DNA from: Bacteroidota bacterium | Lineage (GTDB): Bacteria; Bacteroidota; Bacteroidia; B-17B0; Aurantibacillaceae | Assembly (NCBI GenBank): GCA_023433205.1 | Contig: JAEZDS010000182.1 | Location: forward strand, 1-9,651 | Direction: 5' to 3' | DNA: 9,651 nucleotides | Shown: one piece after another, positions 7,076 to 9,651 of the stretch | Layout of the letters: each line of letters begins with the position of its first letter | Position numbering within the stretch: the first letter of the stretch is position 1 | The notes under the pieces: model-generated | Seen by the model: only the letters and a program-made list of their open reading frames with translations | Databases searched by the model: none | What the model was told of the DNA's origin: nothing | Made by a program: the position numbers and the translations under genes

Positions 7076-7267
7076 TTACTCAGCGATACTTACATTGATC
7101 GCGTTCATGCCTTTTTTGCCACGCTCGGTTTCGTAGTTTACAACATCGTTCTCACGGATGTCTTCTTTCAAACCAGTAACGTGTACGAAGATGTCTTCTC
7201 CGCTTTCTTCTTTAATAAATCCAAATCCTTTTTCTTCATTAAAGAATTTCACTGTACCTTTTTTCAT
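7076..7267 (-). CDS. cold-shock domain protein (CspA family)
   Basis: A 63-residue single-domain RNA- and single-stranded-DNA-binding protein that melts RNA structure, typically helping translation in the cold. It contains RNP1 KGFGFI (13-18) and the RNP2-like DIFVH (25-29), with the family opening MKKGTVKFFNEEKGFGFI. The frame stays open to an ATG at 7294, but the nine extra residues (MRPGKKNNK) are not family-like, so the ATG at 7267 is chosen. It is 62 nt downstream of the DEAD-box helicase on the same strand with no terminator between, so they are probably co-transcribed. The gap carries an A-rich stretch and four-base AAAT repeats (7309-7323). Two terminators follow. The helicase pairing supports a role in cold or RNA-structure management rather than a purely housekeeping one. 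Confidence 0.95.
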   Translation of the reverse strand: MKKGTVKFFNEEKGFGFIKEESGEDIFVHVTGLKEDIRENDVVNYETERGKKGMNAINVSIAE

Positions 7268-7308
7268 TTTGTTGTTTTTTTTGCCCGGTCTCACGCGGAC
7301 GGTTTTAC

Positions 7309-7323
7309 TTATTTATTTATTTG
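7309..7323 (-). repeat. short AAAT tandem repeat between helicase and cold-shock genes
   Basis: About three and a half copies of AAAT (CAAATAAATAAATAA on the - strand) lie just past the helicase stop and 42 nt before the cold-shock ATG. It may keep the cold-shock start region unstructured, as A-rich leaders do in Bacteroidota, or be chance low-complexity sequence. Confidence 0.5.
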
Positions 7324-7329
7324 TATCGA

Positions 7330-8454
7330 TCAGGCGAAAGGATGCTTGGTAATCTGCATGCTTGTTTTGATCAATTTGTTGATGTCCTTTAAATAGCTCT
7401 TTTCATCGTTAGCGCAAAACGACATTGCGATTCCGGAGCTGCCGGCGCGGCCTGTACGACCAATACGGTGAACGTATGTTTCTGCTTGTTCAGGGATCTC
7501 GTAATTAATTACGTGCGACAGTTTATCCACATCAATTCCCCTTGAAGCAATATCTGTTGCCACGAGTACCCTGATCTGTCTGTCTTTAAATCCTTTCAAT
7601 GCTTTTTGTCTTGCACCCTGCGATTTGTTGCCATGGATGGCTTCAGCGCGGATACCATTGTTATTCAAATCCTTTGCCACCTTGTCGGCCCCGTGCTTAG
7701 TGCGTGTAAACACCAAAACGTGTTCGATCATGCCGTCTTTAATTACATGTTTAAGAAGTGAGCGTTTGTTCTCTTTTGAAACATAATACACACTTTGCTC
7801 AACCAGAGGAGCGGCTGAAGATACAGGCGTAACCGATACCTTAACCGGGTCTTTTAGCAGGCCACTGGCAAGTTTCTGGATTTCGGGAGATACAGTTGCA
7901 GAAAAGAAAAGACTTTGTTTTTTCTGGGGAAGCAAAGAGATCACTTTTTTGATATCGTGGATAAATCCCATATCGAGCATACGATCGGCCTCATCGAGTA
8001 CAAAATGTTCTACATCATTGAGCTTTACAAAGCCCTGCTGAATGAGGTCTTTTAATCGACCTGGTGTTGCAATAAGCATGTCAACCCCACGTGCAAGGTC
8101 TTTAACCTGATGGAACTGCGACACGCCACCATATATAGTTGTGTGGGTAAGGTCGGTGTTTTTGCTGTAGGAACTTACACTGGCCGCAATCTGCAACGCC
8201 AGCTCGCGGGTAGGTGCCAGGATCAGTGCTCTGATCGTCCGTTTTGAGGCCCGAGGCTTTTCACTTAAAAGCTGAAGGATTGGTAAGGCGAAAGCGGCAG
8301 TTTTGCCGGTCCCTGTCTGGGCGCAGCCAAACATGTCTCTGCCTTCTAATATGGCAGGTATAGCTTGTTGCTGAATGGGAGTTGGGTTTACATACTGCAG
8401 CTTGTCCAGTGCGGTAAGCAGCGGCTTCGCCAGTTTTAAATCAAAAAATGTCAT
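7330..8454 (-). CDS. rhlE: DEAD-box ATP-dependent RNA helicase, RhlE-like
   Basis: A cytoplasmic RNA helicase that uses ATP to unwind short duplexes, in ribosome assembly, RNA decay or cold growth. The two RecA-like domains are complete: Q-motif with F3/F4 and PTPIQ (24-28), motif I AQTGTGKT (45-52), Ia PTRELA (81-86), GG (109-110), TPGR (130-133), DEAD (154-157), SAT (185-187), then VFTRTK (248-253), ATDIASRGID (299-308) and HRIGRTGRAG (329-338). The protein ends at residue 374, shortly after the core, so it lacks the long basic, disordered tail many RhlE proteins carry. RhlE rather than DeaD/CsdA is favoured by this short tail and the MTFFDLKLAKPLL opening. It is followed by a cold-shock gene, and is preceded by a clear promoter and a structured leader. 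Confidence 0.95.
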   Translation of the reverse strand: MTFFDLKLAKPLLTALDKLQYVNPTPIQQQAIPAILEGRDMFGCAQTGTGKTAAFALPILQLLSEKPRASKRTIRALILAPTRELALQIAASVSSYSKNTDLTHTTIYGGVSQFHQVKDLARGVDMLIATPGRLKDLIQQGFVKLNDVEHFVLDEADRMLDMGFIHDIKKVISLLPQKKQSLFFSATVSPEIQKLASGLLKDPVKVSVTPVSSAAPLVEQSVYYVSKENKRSLLKHVIKDGMIEHVLVFTRTKHGADKVAKDLNNNGIRAEAIHGNKSQGARQKALKGFKDRQIRVLVATDIASRGIDVDKLSHVINYEIPEQAETYVHRIGRTGRAGSSGIAMSFCANDEKSYLKDINKLIKTSMQITKHPFA

Positions 8455-8477
8455 ATAATTATCAAAGTGTAAGCGGT

Positions 8478-8495
8478 ATGCGCAATTTTTGCACA
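8478..8495 (-). promoter_or_regulatory. short hairpin in helicase leader near the start codon
   Basis: In the - strand RNA UGUGCAA (8495-8489) pairs with UUGCGCA (8485-8479) around an AAA loop, a seven-pair stem with one G-U. It lies 25-41 nt before the helicase ATG. It could affect ribosome access but has no T-run. Confidence 0.4.
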
Positions 8496-8518
8496 GCCGT
8501 AAATCTGTTAGGAAAAGT

Positions 8519-8575
8519 GTAAAAAAAACAGATTGTAAAAATTCGGGGACTTTACAATAGATTGAGATACAATCT
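8519..8575 (-). promoter_or_regulatory. structured 5' leader of the helicase transcript with alternative hairpins and a T8 tract
   Basis: On the - strand three pairings compete. AGATTGTA (8575-8568) can pair with TACAATCT (8537-8530), directly followed by G and eight T's (8528-8521), which is terminator-like. Alternatively AGATTG (8575-8570) pairs with CAATCT (8564-8559) around a 5-nt loop, while ATTGTAAA (8558-8551) pairs with TTTACAAT (8539-8532) around an 11-nt loop. The last stem is AT-rich and so weak. This is a candidate attenuator or temperature-sensitive switch. Pairings are seen; function is inference. Confidence 0.45.
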
Positions 8576-8590
8576 TCGAATACAAGAATA

Positions 8591-8621
8591 CAAATATAAG
8601 GATTATTTCTGAACCAGCAAA
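8591..8621 (-). promoter_or_regulatory. Bacteroidota-type -33/-7 promoter of the helicase-cold-shock unit
   Basis: On the - strand TTTG (8621-8618), a 19-nt spacer, then TATATTTG (8598-8591) matches the Bacteroidota primary-sigma consensus TTTG / TAnnTTTG. The transcription start would fall near 8584, giving a leader of about 130 nt before the helicase ATG. No other sequence in the gap between the two divergent genes fits as well. Confidence 0.72.
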
Positions 8622-8753
8622 ATTACCTGCGGCACTGAACTCACATTACATCACTTAAACACTTTTTAACTTTCCCTCAGTAAAGGTTTGAGAGATATTT
8701 GGGCACTGATTTTTCGTGATCAGAAAATCCCATTGAATGCGCTTCTCTTTTCT

Positions 8754-9647
8754 ATGAATAAGATCTTTTTATTATTATCTCTCCTTTGCCTTGCACGGCC
8801 TTTCACAGCTCAGGTAAACGACAGTACTGAAGTCGAACAAATACCAGTAGCAGATATACTCGATAGCCTTTATATTGAGGAGGTGGAGGGTGATAAAAGA
8901 TCGCCTAAGGTTTTACATGCTGAGCCCCTCTATATTGATCTGATACGTGATCTTGGGGCAAGAAAAGGCGAAAAAGAGTGGAATGTGGGCTTAGGTATTA
9001 CCGACAACGCCAGGTATGCTGACTATGACGCGCTGGTAGAGTACGAATGGGCACCTGTTGACCGCCTTGGACTTGAAATTGAACTGCCGTTTTCGTTGTA
9101 TTATGACAACAACCGCGACGCAAATACCGACACTATACCACGCAGTAATCTTAACAGTGTGAAGCTGGCCGCGCAGTACTCCTTCTATGTGAATGAGCGC
9201 TCAAACACCTCAATGGCACTAGGGTATATCCATGAGTTTGAAGTAGGTGATGTGCGGACCTTCAACAACAACCTTTACAATGGAAATGTTTATAACCCCT
9301 TCCTGATCATCGCCAAAAGATGGGGGCAGAACTTTCATAATCTTATTTACGCCGGACCACATATTGTTCAGGGGTTCGGGCACAACAGTTCAATTCACAC
9401 AACATGGCAGTTCAACACCAACATCCATTACATGATTGATGGCACAAGAAATTTTATTGGTGTCGAATTCAACAAACAATTCAGCGCCCACGATTTTGAC
9501 ATGACCATAAGGCCGCAAATGCGGCTGGGCATTGCCGATAATCTGCTTGTTGGGATTGTCACCGGGATCCCCGTGGCCCGTGAATCGCAACGCTTCAGCA
9601 CTTTTATCAGGCTTATTTATGAGCCGCGTCACAAACCGCATAAGTAG
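8754..9647 (+). CDS. HAEPLYID family envelope protein
   Basis: A 297-residue exported protein of a Bacteroidota family named for its motif: HAEPLYID is at residues 55-62, followed by LIRDLGARKGEKEWNVG. Function is not established. A signal peptide covers residues 1-19 (MNKIFLLLSLLCLARPFTA, cleavage before Gln20). After an acidic linker (23-50) the chain is rich in alternating aromatic and polar residues (LEIELPFSLYY, AQYSFYV, SMALGYIHEFEV, FHNLIYAGPHIV, NFIGVEFNKQF, TFIRLIYEPR), suggesting an outer-membrane barrel. An in-frame TTG at 8688 would add 22 residues ahead of the signal peptide and is rejected. The stop is TAG at 9645. A GATATTTG sequence at 8694-8701 is a near match to the -7 box and could be its promoter. 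It is divergent from the helicase. Confidence 0.86.
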   Translation: MNKIFLLLSLLCLARPFTAQVNDSTEVEQIPVADILDSLYIEEVEGDKRSPKVLHAEPLYIDLIRDLGARKGEKEWNVGLGITDNARYADYDALVEYEWAPVDRLGLEIELPFSLYYDNNRDANTDTIPRSNLNSVKLAAQYSFYVNERSNTSMALGYIHEFEVGDVRTFNNNLYNGNVYNPFLIIAKRWGQNFHNLIYAGPHIVQGFGHNSSIHTTWQFNTNIHYMIDGTRNFIGVEFNKQFSAHDFDMTIRPQMRLGIADNLLVGIVTGIPVARESQRFSTFIRLIYEPRHKPHK

Positions 9648-9651
9648 GCTG

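Noticed and set aside
7268..7294. ATG at 7294 as start of the cold-shock protein
   Set aside because: The added MRPGKKNNK is not part of the family; MKKGTVKFFN is the usual opening.
7285..7303. Possible hairpin CCGTC...GACCGG upstream of the cold-shock gene
   Set aside because: Only about five pairs with a bulge and no further support.
8688..8753. TTG-initiated N-terminal extension of the HAEPLYID protein
   Set aside because: It would bury the signal peptide 22 residues inside; the ATG at 8754 gives a normal signal sequence.

Overview
The window looks like a piece of a Bacteroidota chromosome. The evidence is a secreted protein with a PKD domain and a type IX secretion (T9SS) C-terminal sorting domain, a HAEPLYID-family envelope protein, little or no Shine-Dalgarno signal before most genes, and one clear Bacteroidota-type promoter (TTTG, 19 nt, TATATTTG). 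No phage, insertion sequence, CRISPR array, tRNA or rRNA was found. Nearly all of it is ordinary core-like sequence.

Left block (1-3858, + strand): a tight four-gene run. It holds the 3' three quarters of a SulP anion transporter, a beta-carbonic anhydrase 7 nt downstream, an Omp85/surface-antigen type outer-membrane barrel that starts with TTG 20 nt later, and a 3-hydroxybutyrate dehydrogenase 30 nt after that. A hairpin with a T-run follows. The SulP plus carbonic anhydrase pair is the arrangement expected of a bicarbonate uptake module. The barrel and the ketone-body enzyme may simply share the transcript. A small secreted DUF2541-like protein follows at 3885.

Middle block (4433-6740, - strand): a secreted beta-propeller/PKD/T9SS protein broken into two reading frames at a run of seven A's, where one extra A or a -1 shift restores a 529-residue protein. 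Upstream of it is a general-stress-protein-17M-like protein with a glycine-rich membrane segment. A strong nested inverted repeat separates the two. A 270-base stretch (6741-7010) holds no convincing gene.

Right block (7011-8621, - strand): an RhlE-like DEAD-box RNA helicase followed by a cold-shock-domain protein and two tandem terminators, which looks like a cold-adaptation unit. The helicase has a well-formed promoter and a leader of about 130 nt with overlapping alternative hairpins, one ending at a T8 tract. This leader is the most interesting unexplained structure here and may be an attenuator or temperature-responsive element. A HAEPLYID-family envelope protein of unknown function (8754-9647, + strand) closes the window.

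I found no clearly new multi-gene system. The best leads are the helicase leader, the homopolymer frameshift and the bicarbonate-type operon with its outer-membrane barrel.
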